DNA of 39,059 nt from a virus, in the IMG/VR virus record IMGVR_UViG_3300034980_000151, positions 1 through 39,059 of that record. One strand, written 5' to 3'. The position numbers were made by a program, and so were the translations under genes. The notes beneath the pieces are model-generated. The model had not been told where the DNA came from. It saw only the letters and a program-made list of their open reading frames with translations, and searched no databases. Shown here piece after piece: positions 1 to 8,344 of this stretch. Position 1 is the stretch's first letter; the number at the start of each line of letters is the position of its first letter.

Positions 1-127
1 GTATTGGAAGAGATTATAGTATCTCTCTTTATGCCAGGTTTGAAGCGTGACAGGGACCGCCAAGGGTGGTTAGGTGACACTACAAAAGAAACTATTACCA
101 GTTCTATCAGAACGGGCACACTTGATA
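1..127. repeat. Terminal direct repeat, copy 1 (circle overlap)
   Basis: These 127 bases are identical to 38933-39059. The repeat sits in the middle of a continuous reading frame (the capsid gene), and 127 is a common assembler k-mer length. It is therefore best read as the overlap of a circular contig, not as a physical phage terminus. Confidence 0.95.
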
Positions 128-999
128 CCGACTACAACATCTATCAAGGATGGTGGCCACGTATCATTGATGCTTTTGATGACTCAAGTATCCCCACAGC
201 ACAGAAAACGGATATGAACTCTACCACGTATCTCGATACGGCAGCGGTAGCACAGCGAGAATCTGCAACCCTTACGGGAACATCGGGAACGGCTAACATT
301 CCTATTAACGGGACGAACTACCTAGCCACATTCACAACCTCATTAACGGTAACAGCTACGAACTTTGTAACATCTCACGCGGCAACTATTCTCGCAAGAG
401 AAGGTAAATGTGTTGTAACCAGTTCGGGTGCTATTGTGATTGTAGATGCAGGAATAGCAGGATTTCAAATAGATGTATTGGCAGGTGTCAACGTATCAGG
501 AGACCTAGACTCGACTACAGCAGCCTCGACAGCAAACGTAGCTACTGGCGACATCAAAACAGACGGCGCTAAACTAGCATTTCAGGATATGTGGGACAAC
601 GCCACGCCAGAGCTTAGAAAGTTCAAAGGGCAAGGGCTACAAATCTACGTCACCGCTTCAATGGAAGAGAGCTACATTAGAACGCTTGAGGCATTAGGGT
701 CGGAACAGGCTCACACGATGCTTGTTGCAGGAACAATGCGGAACACGTGGAGAGGTATCCCTATAATCCCTGTCATTGATTGGGACACGCACATCGCTAA
801 TGACTTTGGAAGTGTAAGACCACACAGAGCGTTGATGACCATTCCTAAGAACCTCGTATGGGGAACCGATGGTAGCGACGATGAAACTAACATGGAATTC
901 TTCTACGAGAAAAAGGACGAAGAGAACTATTTTAGAGTGGCTTACATGGCAGGAACTCAATTTGTAGACGAAGAGTTAATCTCAGCGGCTTACGCATAA
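1..999 (+). CDS. Major capsid protein, C-terminal part (gene starts at 38585 across the circular join)
   Basis: This is the continuation of the gene that starts at ATG 38585. Joined across the repeat it encodes about 448 residues, of which the last 332 lie here. The TTG at position 4 is not a real start. The size, the position after a ClpP-like protease/scaffold gene and the end of the chain (EELISAAYA after a beta-rich part) fit an HK97-fold major capsid protein. Full-length residues about 205-285 (bases 265-505) are a Gly/Thr/Ser-rich beta segment with motifs such as GTANI and NFVTSHAA, unlike the flanking mixed alpha/beta sequence. It looks like an inserted surface domain. The capsid call rests on context and general character; no fold search was run. 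Confidence 0.8.
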   Translation, partial: VLEEIIVSLFMPGLKRDRDRQGWLGDTTKETITSSIRTGTLDTDYNIYQGWWPRIIDAFDDSSIPTAQKTDMNSTTYLDTAAVAQRESATLTGTSGTANIPINGTNYLATFTTSLTVTATNFVTSHAATILAREGKCVVTSSGAIVIVDAGIAGFQIDVLAGVNVSGDLDSTTAASTANVATGDIKTDGAKLAFQDMWDNATPELRKFKGQGLQIYVTASMEESYIRTLEALGSEQAHTMLVAGTMRNTWRGIPIIPVIDWDTHIANDFGSVRPHRALMTIPKNLVWGTDGSDDETNMEFFYEKKDEENYFRVAYMAGTQFVDEELISAAYA

Positions 1000-1020
1000 C
1001 CAAAAGAAAGGGACAAAACT

Positions 1021-1560
1021 ATGTGTTTAATAACAGCAGGACATACAAAAGCAACAGCATGCGACATTGAAGTGGTCCCAGGTATCAAATGGGATAAACT
1101 CTGGTTTGGAAACAAAACAGAAATGACGATGGGCGCAGCTACAAACAAGCGAATAGCGACCATCACAATGGACACGGGTAAAACCATGTTTAAAGTTGAT
1201 GTTCACCGTAACAGCGGTTCGTTTACGGACGTTATGCAGGTGAGTGAAAATAGCGGAGATACGTTTATGCAGACATTTATTGCGCGAACTATCGAAGATG
1301 AGAACACCACTATCGAGCAGTTTGAAGACTTCAAAGGAGCGGACTTGATTATAGTTGCCCAGACAAAGGGCGACGAGTTTGTGATAATTGGAGAAGAAGA
1401 CGGCGCGAGAATGACGGGCTGGGAATACGGCACGGGCAATAAAGGCGGCGATGATGCGGGCTTAGTGGTCACTTTTACGAGTGAGCAACAGTCAGCACAC
1501 AACCGTATGTTTATTACCGATACGGCAGGAACGATAGCCTACATGGACGCATTACTATAA
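1021..1560 (+). CDS. Virion structural protein following the capsid gene
   Basis: A 179-residue acidic, beta-rich protein starting 21 bases after the capsid gene and followed at once by a strong terminator. It is therefore the last gene of the protease-capsid transcription unit. The C-terminal half has Gly-rich turns (GEEDGARMTGWEYGTG). There is no signal peptide or membrane segment. Position and length fit a tail-tube-like or capsid-associated structural protein, but I recognise no family motif. A high-copy structural role is inferred from its place between the capsid gene and the terminator. Confidence 0.65.
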   Translation: MCLITAGHTKATACDIEVVPGIKWDKLWFGNKTEMTMGAATNKRIATITMDTGKTMFKVDVHRNSGSFTDVMQVSENSGDTFMQTFIARTIEDENTTIEQFEDFKGADLIIVAQTKGDEFVIIGEEDGARMTGWEYGTGNKGGDDAGLVVTFTSEQQSAHNRMFITDTAGTIAYMDALL

Positions 1561-1570
1561 ACCAATGATC

Positions 1571-1603
1571 GGGGGCGGGACTCGGCACTCGCCCCCCTTT
1601 TTT
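1571..1603 (+). terminator. Rho-independent terminator after the capsid operon
   Basis: GGGGGCG (1571-1577) pairs with CGCCCCC (1590-1596), with a 12-base loop, followed by a run of Ts to 1603. It ends the protease-capsid unit just before the gene at 1608. Confidence 0.9.
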
Positions 1604-1607
1604 AGCT

Positions 1608-1790
1608 ATGGAAAAAGAAAAAGAGACAGAATATACTTATACTTTAAAATTCCCTATCAACTGGCAAGGCGCTATTGTGCAGGCGGGTAGCATACCTGAC
1701 TATCTGGCAAAGGCTATCCTAAAAAAGAAGGGTCCAGGCGTATTTGCTACGATGGTAAGTAAGAGAAAAGTATCTAGCAAGAAAGACTAA
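1608..1790 (+). CDS. Small basic protein upstream of portal
   Basis: A 60-residue lysine-rich protein. It starts directly after the terminator and ends 4 bases before the portal gene. The middle (NWQGAIVQAGSIPDYLAKAI) reads as a small folded domain and the tail is KRKVSSKKD. It resembles in composition the 47-residue protein at 38370, which also has a lysine-rich end and sits next to a head gene. Function unknown; a minor head or assembly role is inferred from position only. Confidence 0.6.
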   Translation: MEKEKETEYTYTLKFPINWQGAIVQAGSIPDYLAKAILKKKGPGVFATMVSKRKVSSKKD

Positions 1791-1794
1791 AATA

Positions 1795-3072
1795 GTGGGC
1801 AAGTTTGGTGACGTAGCGATACGGTTTTTTAATGCGATTACCGACGATGCCCCGAAGCAGGACAAAGAGGCAGAGAGGCAAAAGAAGTATGTCTTCTACG
1901 GGGAGGATAACTTATTCCCTAAAGACTTGGTAACGCTAATGGACAATTCCGCTCTACACGGAGCGGCACTAGACAAAAAGGCACTATTCATAGCAGGCGA
2001 GGGTTTAGAATTTGTCAGCGAGCAACAGCAAAGAGCAGACGCGGCAACACAATTCTTTGAAGAGGCTACCAAGGGGCTTCAAGAGTTCCACAACAGAACA
2101 TCGAGAGACAAGGCTATCTTTAACGGCTTTGGGTGGCAGCTTATGTATGCTGGTGGGAACCTAGCGGAGTTACACCACAGGGACTTCACAACTATTCGAG
2201 CTACCAAGATGGGCGCTAGTGATGTAGAGATACAATCTTTTCACGTTAGTAATGACTGGGGATTAGCCACACCTAAACGATTTACATCTAATAGCAGCGA
2301 ATGGTATAAGCCTGAGATTATAACGGCTTACAACGCACTGGAAAGCCATTCAGAGCCCGAAATACTTTACAGCAGGGGATACAAACCAGGCAAACTATTC
2401 TATCCAGAGCCTACTTACTTGGGTGGGTTGAGGTGGATTGAGATAGATGCGGAGCTTTCTAGTTTCATCAAAGAAGATATTATACAAGGATTCACGGGAA
2501 CGGTTCGGATTCACGTATTTTCTACCAATGCTGATGACTCGGCAGAGATGAACAAGTTAGAGGGAAGGATAATAAAGAAGTGGACAGGCTCAAAGGGGCA
2601 AAGAATAGTCATGACAGCCTCACAGCCAGGCGTTGAAAAGCCCGATATAGAGGCAGTCCAAAGAAACTCGAACGAGAAGGTAATGACCTTTATAGCTGAG
2701 ACGGTAGATCAGAAAATAATGTTGGCAGACCAGATGCCGCCAAGGTTAATTAATAAGGCTATTGCAACGGGTTTAGCTAGTGAAGGAACAGACCAGAAAG
2801 AGACTATGCAAATCTTCCAGAATACGGTAATACAGCCGCCACAGAGCGATATTACCGCCGAATGGGGTAAAGTGTTGCAGTTGGCAGGATTCGAGGGCGT
2901 AGAGGCTAAGATAAAGGATTTGACACCTATTAGCTTTAATGCTAGTGATGCACTAAGAGAGAAGACAGAAACTATCAATGAGATAAGAAAGAGCAACGGT
3001 AAAGAAGAGATAGACGGTGGTGATGTGTTTCCAAGCGGGCAAATAACTTTAGAAGATGGCAATAACGAATAA
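1795..3072 (+). CDS. Portal protein
   Basis: A 425-residue protein starting at GTG 1795. The N-terminal segment YGEDNLFPKDL, followed by a Ser/His helix and a KALFIAGEG segment, is typical of portal proteins of Bacteroidetes phages. The length is usual for a portal. The portal is the dodecameric ring at the head vertex through which DNA is packaged and released. It is followed with a 17-base overlap by a connector-like gene. Its place after the capsid gene and far from terminase is unusual for a siphovirus. The next ATG inside the gene would remove the conserved N-terminus, so the GTG start is preferred. Confidence 0.85.
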   Translation: MGKFGDVAIRFFNAITDDAPKQDKEAERQKKYVFYGEDNLFPKDLVTLMDNSALHGAALDKKALFIAGEGLEFVSEQQQRADAATQFFEEATKGLQEFHNRTSRDKAIFNGFGWQLMYAGGNLAELHHRDFTTIRATKMGASDVEIQSFHVSNDWGLATPKRFTSNSSEWYKPEIITAYNALESHSEPEILYSRGYKPGKLFYPEPTYLGGLRWIEIDAELSSFIKEDIIQGFTGTVRIHVFSTNADDSAEMNKLEGRIIKKWTGSKGQRIVMTASQPGVEKPDIEAVQRNSNEKVMTFIAETVDQKIMLADQMPPRLINKAIATGLASEGTDQKETMQIFQNTVIQPPQSDITAEWGKVLQLAGFEGVEAKIKDLTPISFNASDALREKTETINEIRKSNGKEEIDGGDVFPSGQITLEDGNNE

Positions 3073-3559
3073 CTTTGTAATGACCATCGACGAGGTAAAG
3101 GAAATTTCTCCTATTACCCGTAACGTCAACGAGACAACCTTAAAAGATTCTATGCGATACGTTCACCGCATGGAACTGCAAAACCTTTTAGGCAAATCGT
3201 GCTATGATGATCTAGTTGCACAGGTGTTAGCCGATACGGTAACGGCGGTAAACCAAACCCTTTTAGATGACTATGTAAAGGACTACGTAGCACAAAGGAT
3301 GGTAGTCCATTCCGCTAGTAAGATAGCCAAGAAGATGACCCAAAAGGGTATAGGCAGAGGGCCCAGCGACCAGAATACAGCGAGCGCAGACGAGGTAAGA
3401 GGCATCACAGCGGACGCAGAATTCAAGTCTTTAAGGTGGAAAAAGAGGCTTATTAAATACGTGCAGGACAACCAGACAGACTACCCTTGTTGGGATGACA
3501 CCGACGAAACGATTGAGAAATTTAGAACTGACGGGAATATAGGAGGCTTTGTGATATGA
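3056..3559 (+). CDS. Head-tail connector / adaptor-like protein
   Basis: A 167-residue mainly helical protein. It overlaps the portal gene by 17 bases and the next gene by 4 (ATGA). Features such as MELQNLLGKSCYDDL followed by LLDDYVKDYVAQRM and a C-terminal KKRLIKYVQDN match the helical connector proteins (gp6-like; DUF6712-like in Bacteroidetes phages) that dock under the portal. The call rests on this helix pattern plus its place next to the portal. Confidence 0.65.
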   Translation: MAITNNFVMTIDEVKEISPITRNVNETTLKDSMRYVHRMELQNLLGKSCYDDLVAQVLADTVTAVNQTLLDDYVKDYVAQRMVVHSASKIAKKMTQKGIGRGPSDQNTASADEVRGITADAEFKSLRWKKRLIKYVQDNQTDYPCWDDTDETIEKFRTDGNIGGFVI

Positions 3560-4107
3560 GTATAATTACCAACTTATCAAAAGACATTCTTTTTGAGGTC
3601 TCAGGAACGCTGACACTGATAGAAAAGCAGAGCAGCAGCGGCGGTTATCCTGCTATCACTATGCAGGACAATATAATAACGGTAGGTGGTGTATCGTTTA
3701 GTTACGGGGAGATTACCTCTCCCTCGCTAGGCAGTCCTTCGCTATTAGTCCAACACCTATACGCATGGATACACGATGGAGATGCCGAGGTAGTAAAACC
3801 TGTAACCCAAAACTTGGTAGGTGATGGAACAGATACTTTAGACTTTTCCGTTTATGATATAATCCACTACACATTCACAGTAAACGCGGCCTTTACTATT
3901 GTCTTACCGACCTATGCTAAGAACTGGCAACTACAATTAACCCAAGGCGGCGTAGGTAGTTTCACCGTATCAGATTGGGATGATATGCAATGGTATGGAG
4001 GTGGAACAGCGCCAACACTATCCACGGCGGCGGGTTCGGTTGACCTTGTTTCGGGTAATTTCGATGGCTCAATAATGGGCGGCGTATTTAGCGATGACAG
4101 ACAGTAA
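3556..4107 (+). CDS. Tail-fibre or adhesin-type structural protein
   Basis: A 183-residue beta-rich protein. Residues about 95-180 show the pattern found at the ends of many phage fibres: a repeated beta block, then WDDMQWYGGGTAPTLSTAAG and DLVSG, i.e. a Trp-Gly-Gly-x-x-Pro-x-Leu-Thr type turn. The N-terminal 90 residues probably attach to the virion. It overlaps its neighbours by 4 bases and 1 base, in a run of adhesin-like genes. The structural role is well supported by context; receptor binding is inference. Confidence 0.6.
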   Translation: MSIITNLSKDILFEVSGTLTLIEKQSSSGGYPAITMQDNIITVGGVSFSYGEITSPSLGSPSLLVQHLYAWIHDGDAEVVKPVTQNLVGDGTDTLDFSVYDIIHYTFTVNAAFTIVLPTYAKNWQLQLTQGGVGSFTVSDWDDMQWYGGGTAPTLSTAAGSVDLVSGNFDGSIMGGVFSDDRQ

Positions 4108-4877
4108 TGTTAAATCTATTGCCACCAGGATTATTAGGAGCCACCATCGCAGCGGGGTGGTCTAGCGACCTATCTACCGATTTTGATGGAACGGATGACT
4201 ATGCAAACATTGACGCTGCATTAACGCCACTAGCGACTACAACCAAAGGCATGTGGTCGGCATGGACCAAAGGAACAGACGTAGAGACTTCGGGTTCGCG
4301 TGTTATTATTGGGGCACACGGGACAACGGTAAGCACACGGTTTTACCTCTTTATCAATGCTGGTAAGGTAGGTGCTTTTTGTGCTGAATCGGGTGTCACT
4401 CAATGGTATGTATTGACCGATGCGGTGGTATTGACTAACAACACATGGCAGCACATAGCCTTAGTGCAGGATGGTGTTTCTCCTGTTATTTATATAGATG
4501 GCGTTGCCGAGGCTCAAACCTTTAGCGTTACAACCGATAAAACATACTGGTTCAATGACTTTTCCACTATCGACAATTTTAGGATAGGTTGCAGGGACTT
4601 TAATAGTGGTGGTCAGACCTTGTTTTGGAATGGTGGTATAGATGATGTAACAATCTGGGACGATGATTTTACTTCGGGTGAAATAACAAGCTGGCGCAAT
4701 TCGGGAACACCTACCGACCCGCTGGTATTTTCAAAGAGTGCTAATCTCACCGCTCACTATTCCATGGGTGATGATGACACGCACCCCACATTAACAGACC
4801 GATCTACCAACGCTGACCACGGGACGCTGGTTAATGGAACATCGGGCGACTTTGTATCAGATACACCGCCGACATGA
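4107..4877 (+). CDS. LamG/concanavalin A-like lectin-domain virion protein
   Basis: A 256-residue protein. Residues about 20-200 form a LamG-type jelly roll: FDGTDDYANI at the start, then NTWQHIALVQDGVSPVIYID (the canonical W-x-H-x-A strand followed by the YIDG turn), then GGIDDVTIWDDDFTSGEI. Such domains bind glycans and are common in phage tail adhesins. No signal peptide. It starts inside the previous stop (TAATG). It probably forms part of the receptor-binding apparatus. Confidence 0.8.
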   Translation: MLNLLPPGLLGATIAAGWSSDLSTDFDGTDDYANIDAALTPLATTTKGMWSAWTKGTDVETSGSRVIIGAHGTTVSTRFYLFINAGKVGAFCAESGVTQWYVLTDAVVLTNNTWQHIALVQDGVSPVIYIDGVAEAQTFSVTTDKTYWFNDFSTIDNFRIGCRDFNSGGQTLFWNGGIDDVTIWDDDFTSGEITSWRNSGTPTDPLVFSKSANLTAHYSMGDDDTHPTLTDRSTNADHGTLVNGTSGDFVSDTPPT

Positions 4878-5116
4878 CAGACAAGACGCAAAGAAAATAC
4901 TATGTTATCCCTGTGGGTGATTTCGACACGGTTAAAACCGTCGAGGGGGTATGTGAACAAGTTCTAACAAGAAAATACACGGACGGAACGCACGGAATGA
5001 TAAAGGTAAATAGCTTAGATACTCCACCAGAGTTAAGCTCATACCCTTGTTTTGATTACGAAGGTGCAATAATAGAGTTGGAGAAAGTAGAATGGGTAGA
5101 ACCAGATGACCACTAA
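4874..5116 (+). CDS. Small acidic protein of the adhesin cluster
   Basis: An 80-residue protein with ATGA overlap to the LamG gene and a 1-base overlap to the next gene. No known motif. The size and place suggest a fibre-assembly helper or small virion component, but nothing in the sequence proves either. Confidence 0.6.
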   Translation: MTDKTQRKYYVIPVGDFDTVKTVEGVCEQVLTRKYTDGTHGMIKVNSLDTPPELSSYPCFDYEGAIIELEKVEWVEPDDH

Positions 5117-5913
5117 TGGAGATCACGAAAGGACAACTTAACCCGCTGATATTTTACGTAAAGAGTGAACTTACGACTCCTTACTATCTATTGAGTTTTG
5201 AGCATACGGTAACGGGCAATGTGTATAACTACGAGCCCACGAATTTAGCCGATGATGACACAGACTTTTACCGTGTTCAGTTTGATTTTACCGAGCCTAC
5301 TGATTTAGAACTGCCTTTATCTGGTGATTATGAGTTGCGGCTATACGATCAACAAGCGAGCGGAACGGACGTTACCAATACCCACAGTTTGCTAAAGAAA
5401 GTGTTTCTTAAAGTGTTGCCAAGGGTAGAGGATTTGGTAACTACCAATAGCCTTGTATATGCTGAGAACTTACAAGGGCCTAATGAGTGGAGTTATACCG
5501 AGGCGGGCGGGGGCACGGTAAACATGGATAACACAGCAGGCGACCCATTTGGGCTATACTCAATCGAGGCGAGCGGAACCGACCTTTTCAACTTTATAAC
5601 CTTCACGGTTCCCACAGGGACTATTGATACCAATATTTTCACCAAACTACAACTAAGGATAAAAAGTCAAAAGCAATGGGTTAACACCGTGGGAGAGCCG
5701 CAAATAGCTTGGACGGTAAGCGTTGTTCCTGCCGATGGTGCGGCGGGCGGTGGCCTTGTTAGTGACTCTCTTTCTGATTTCGATAGCTCAAATACTACTG
5801 ACTGGCAGACGGTCGAACTGTCTTTAACGGCGGGAAAACTGGTAACAGAAGTGCTTATCCACCACCAATACGACTGCGATTGCTACATTGATAACATAAA
5901 ATTTGTGCGATGA
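5116..5913 (+). CDS. Beta-sandwich virion protein, CBM-like C-terminus
   Basis: A 265-residue protein without signal peptide. Residues 1-105 form a beta-rich N-terminal module. Residues about 115-265 look like a carbohydrate-binding jelly roll: an NEWSYTEAGGGTVNMDN opening, DWQTVELSLTAGK, and the terminal Y-I-D-N-I-K-F strand typical of CBM-like domains. It lies between the LamG adhesin and small membrane genes. Glycan binding by the tail tip is a reasonable inference, not shown. Confidence 0.6.
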   Translation: MEITKGQLNPLIFYVKSELTTPYYLLSFEHTVTGNVYNYEPTNLADDDTDFYRVQFDFTEPTDLELPLSGDYELRLYDQQASGTDVTNTHSLLKKVFLKVLPRVEDLVTTNSLVYAENLQGPNEWSYTEAGGGTVNMDNTAGDPFGLYSIEASGTDLFNFITFTVPTGTIDTNIFTKLQLRIKSQKQWVNTVGEPQIAWTVSVVPADGAAGGGLVSDSLSDFDSSNTTDWQTVELSLTAGKLVTEVLIHHQYDCDCYIDNIKFVR

Positions 5914-6119
5914 ACATCTACCTAACCTGCATAATACTATACGTCTTTGCCTTTGGGTTTAGGGTTCTATTTGCTCGACAAAGGAGAAACAACACGGCAA
6001 CCGCATTTATATCTAATGGGCTCGTTACAGAGCTTGAGGTGAAGGAAAACCGCAGCGCAATGGTAAGGCTCACCGAGGAGGTAAAACTGCTTAGAATGGC
6101 TCTAAAAGAAACAGCATGA
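5910..6119 (+). CDS. Small membrane-anchored coiled-coil protein (lysis candidate)
   Basis: A 69-residue protein with a hydrophobic segment at residues 3-21, a positive stretch (RQRR), then a charged helix at residues 38-66. This single-span plus coiled-coil layout resembles inner-membrane spanins or holin partners. It overlaps its neighbours by ATGA. A lysis role is inference from topology and late position. Confidence 0.55.
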   Translation: MNIYLTCIILYVFAFGFRVLFARQRRNNTATAFISNGLVTELEVKENRSAMVRLTEEVKLLRMALKETA

Positions 6120-6313
6120 AAGACAGGGCTTTAATACAATGGATAGCGGCGGGTATATTTGCCGTAAATGCTACTTTAGCAGGCTACATGATTAGCGTAA
6201 ACAACAACCTGAATACAAAGTCAATCGAAGATGCAGAGTTTAAAGGCTTCGTAAAAGCCAATATCATAGAACTACACAACAGTATAAACGAAATAAAAGA
6301 AGATGACAAATAA
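6116..6313 (+). CDS. Small single-span membrane protein (holin-like candidate)
   Basis: A 65-residue protein with a transmembrane segment at residues 8-27 and a polar C-terminal helix. It lies between two other small membrane proteins and overlaps the next gene by 11 bases. Possible holin or antiholin. No family motif recognised. Confidence 0.55.
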   Translation: MKDRALIQWIAAGIFAVNATLAGYMISVNNNLNTKSIEDAEFKGFVKANIIELHNSINEIKEDDK

Positions 6314-6596
6314 AAAAGACAAAGTAAAATTTAAGGATTCAAGATTCTTTAAATTCGCAAAAGACACGGTATTGAATGTGGCGCAAGTTGTGCCAGGTTT
6401 AGCACCCATCGCTACCAGCATCAAAGAAAACACCAAAGAAAATCCAGCGGGTAGTATCAAGATCAGTAAGACAAAATGGATTAGGATTGCTCTAGGTTTA
6501 GTAGCTTTGATCGAAGTGATACAGGTAATTAGAAACGGGGGACAAGTAGAGGGGACTATGTTAGGGCCAATCATAGAGGCTTTCCAGAGCTTGTGA
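6303..6596 (+). CDS. Small membrane protein with C-terminal span
   Basis: A 97-residue protein. The N-terminal third is very lysine-rich, residues 23-40 are mildly hydrophobic (VLNVAQVVPGLAPIA) and residues 59-76 are a clear membrane segment (IRIALGLVALIEVIQVI). It ends in a GTGA overlap with the cytidylyltransferase gene, so it is translated in one unit with it. It could be a holin or a membrane anchor for the sugar genes. Undecided. Confidence 0.55.
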   Translation: MTNKKDKVKFKDSRFFKFAKDTVLNVAQVVPGLAPIATSIKENTKENPAGSIKISKTKWIRIALGLVALIEVIQVIRNGGQVEGTMLGPIIEAFQSL

Positions 6597-7273
6597 GAAC
6601 CATTTGCATCATACCTGCAAGGGGTGGTAGTAAGCGGATTCCCAAAAAGAACATAAAGGATTTTCGCGGTAAGCCTATTATATGCTATTCAATCGAAGTG
6701 GCGCAGATGTCGGGCATGTTCGAGGAGATAATTGTTTCCACTGATGACAAAGATATTGCAGAAATAGCTAGGCAATACGGCGTAACTGTTCATGAAAGAT
6801 CAATTGAAAACGCAAATGACACCGCATCGACCTTTAGCGTTATCGAGGAGGTATCTAGGATGCACCCTAGCGAGTTAATTTGTTGTTTGTATCCCTGTGC
6901 TCCACTTGTAACTACAAGGCACTTAAATCTATTGCATCGGCTTATGATGGCGGGCAACTTCGACTCTGTTTTTCCTATGGTAGAATACAGCCACCCTATA
7001 CAAAGGGCTTTAAAGCTCACTGGGAACAAGGTAGAGATGGTCCACCCTGAGAACATGCACGAAAGGACGCAGGATTTAGAGCCCAGATACCATGACGCGG
7101 GCCAATTTTACTGGTTAAGGACAAAGGAAATACTCAAAAAGGGTAAGTTGATGACCGACAACACCACGGGGGGGGTTGTAGACAACTTGCCCGACATAGA
7201 TAACGAAACGGATTGGAAACTAGCAGAACTACAACATGAAAGTAACGATCATAGCAGGCGGGCCGTCGCTTGA
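6593..7273 (+). CDS. pseF: CMP-nonulosonic acid cytidylyltransferase, PseF-like
   Basis: A 226-residue enzyme starting at GTG 6593. It activates a nonulosonic acid (pseudaminic, legionaminic or sialic type) with CTP to the CMP-sugar. The N-terminal CTP loop IIPARGGSKRIPKKN (7-20), IVSTDD (47-52), the tail motif HDAGQFYW (167-174) and DIDNETDW (201-208) are the family signature and fit the PseF subgroup best. The length is full. It sits in the late adhesin/membrane cluster and overlaps a DUF115/Maf-like gene by 38 bases. No genes for sugar synthesis are present, so the phage would use a host-made sugar. The substrate is inferred. Confidence 0.85.
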   Translation: MRTICIIPARGGSKRIPKKNIKDFRGKPIICYSIEVAQMSGMFEEIIVSTDDKDIAEIARQYGVTVHERSIENANDTASTFSVIEEVSRMHPSELICCLYPCAPLVTTRHLNLLHRLMMAGNFDSVFPMVEYSHPIQRALKLTGNKVEMVHPENMHERTQDLEPRYHDAGQFYWLRTKEILKKGKLMTDNTTGGVVDNLPDIDNETDWKLAELQHESNDHSRRAVA

Positions 7274-7865
7274 GGGATTCGATTTTAACACGATACAGGG
7301 CCCGATAATAGCGGTAAACCACTCCTATTTGCATCTGCCAAGGTTCGATATACTGTGCGTTTTTGATTGGAAACTAGCTGTAATATTGGCGCAGAATCCA
7401 GAGATCAAACCAAAACTACACACGCTAGTAAACTACCCTTTTGAGTGCGGCGGCAAATGGATAAATGAGGGTATAACACTAACGAACAACCCCGCCCAGA
7501 TTCTTAATTCGTCCTCAACTGCTGTATTCGCGCTCAATGTAGCATATCGGCTAGGGTTTACAGATATAACCCTACTAGGCTGTGACAACAAGATAGAAAG
7601 AGGTGGTAAGCAACATTTTTACGATGATATTTGGTGTCCTAAAGACGTTTACGAACGTGAGGTTGTGGGTAATACAAGGGACGTAATAGACCCAGCATAC
7701 AAGACTTTTGCCCATTTCTTTAGAATTTCCCGTCAAGAGATACCCAAGAGCGTAAAGATTACAGCCGTAGAGAGCGAACTAACCAAAAAGAGTTTCGGAA
7801 TAGACACAGGCTTAGACGCTATGACAATGGAGGAATACAAACAATCACTACTAACGCTAGTGTAA
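7236..7865 (+). CDS. DUF115/Maf-like Rossmann protein, putative nonulosonic acid transferase
   Basis: A 209-residue protein. The N-terminus KVTIIAGGPSLEGFDFNTI (2-20), followed by PIIAVNHSYLHLPRFDILCVFD, is the signature of the DUF115/MptE-like fold that also occurs in Maf flagellin glycosyltransferases. SSSTAVFALNVAYRLGFTDITLLGCD continues that fold. It lies directly after, and overlaps, a CMP-nonulosonic acid synthetase. That context suggests transfer of the activated sugar onto a protein or glycan. The fold call is fairly sure; the substrate is inference. Similar GGPSL proteins of unknown role occur in other phages. Confidence 0.65.
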   Translation: MKVTIIAGGPSLEGFDFNTIQGPIIAVNHSYLHLPRFDILCVFDWKLAVILAQNPEIKPKLHTLVNYPFECGGKWINEGITLTNNPAQILNSSSTAVFALNVAYRLGFTDITLLGCDNKIERGGKQHFYDDIWCPKDVYEREVVGNTRDVIDPAYKTFAHFFRISRQEIPKSVKITAVESELTKKSFGIDTGLDAMTMEEYKQSLLTLV

Positions 7866-8227
7866 TGGATGAAAAAGCCCCAGAGACTTCAAATAAAGGC
7901 ATCTTAGCCTACATCAAGTCGCATAAGGAGGTAATACTCATTTTGCTTGGTTTAACGGGTTACGAAGGCTATGACGCATACCAACCCGACGCAAAAGAAG
8001 ATACCATAAGAACCATACAGAACCACGTTAACGACATGGATAATGATGTTATGTTGAATAACGAGTTTAGGGTAAAGTATTGGGATCGCGAAGACTCACC
8101 AGAGAAAAAGGCAGAACAGAAAAAAGCTATCGAGGCAGATCAAATGGTAGAAATACTGGTCGATGTGGTGAATGAAAACAAGGCAGACATAAAAGACTTG
8201 GAGCGAGAAGTTCACAGTAAGCATTAA
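7865..8227 (+). CDS. Membrane-anchored coiled-coil protein closing the late operon
   Basis: A 120-residue protein. Residues 22-38 (EVILILLGLTGYEGYDA) form a short hydrophobic segment. Residues 75-120 are a charged helix that ends in KADIKDLEREVHSKH. It starts inside the previous stop codon and is the last gene before an intergenic hairpin. A spanin/holin-type or other late membrane role is possible. No motif recognised. Confidence 0.55.
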   Translation: MDEKAPETSNKGILAYIKSHKEVILILLGLTGYEGYDAYQPDAKEDTIRTIQNHVNDMDNDVMLNNEFRVKYWDREDSPEKKAEQKKAIEADQMVEILVDVVNENKADIKDLEREVHSKH

Positions 8228-8232
8228 GAAAA

Positions 8233-8260
8233 CAGCCCCGACGGGTTAGGGTCAGGGCTG
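8233..8260 (+). terminator. Hairpin ending the late operon
   Basis: CAGCCC (8233-8238) pairs with GGGCTG (8255-8260). An inner GAC/GTC stem extends it and the loop is GGGTTAGG. There is no long T run (CTAGGTC follows), so it may be an inefficient terminator or a 3'-end stabiliser. It is placed right after the stop codon of the last late gene. Confidence 0.6.
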
Positions 8261-8344
8261 CTAGGTCAATAAATGCAAGTAGAAGAATGAGTAGCAAATA
8301 TACGCTATTCTCCACACTCTTTTCTAAAAAGATTTTATCATTGT

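Noticed and set aside
1-127. 127-base repeat as real phage terminal redundancy
   Set aside because: It splits an essential gene, and its length equals a common assembly k-mer. A circular-contig overlap explains it better.
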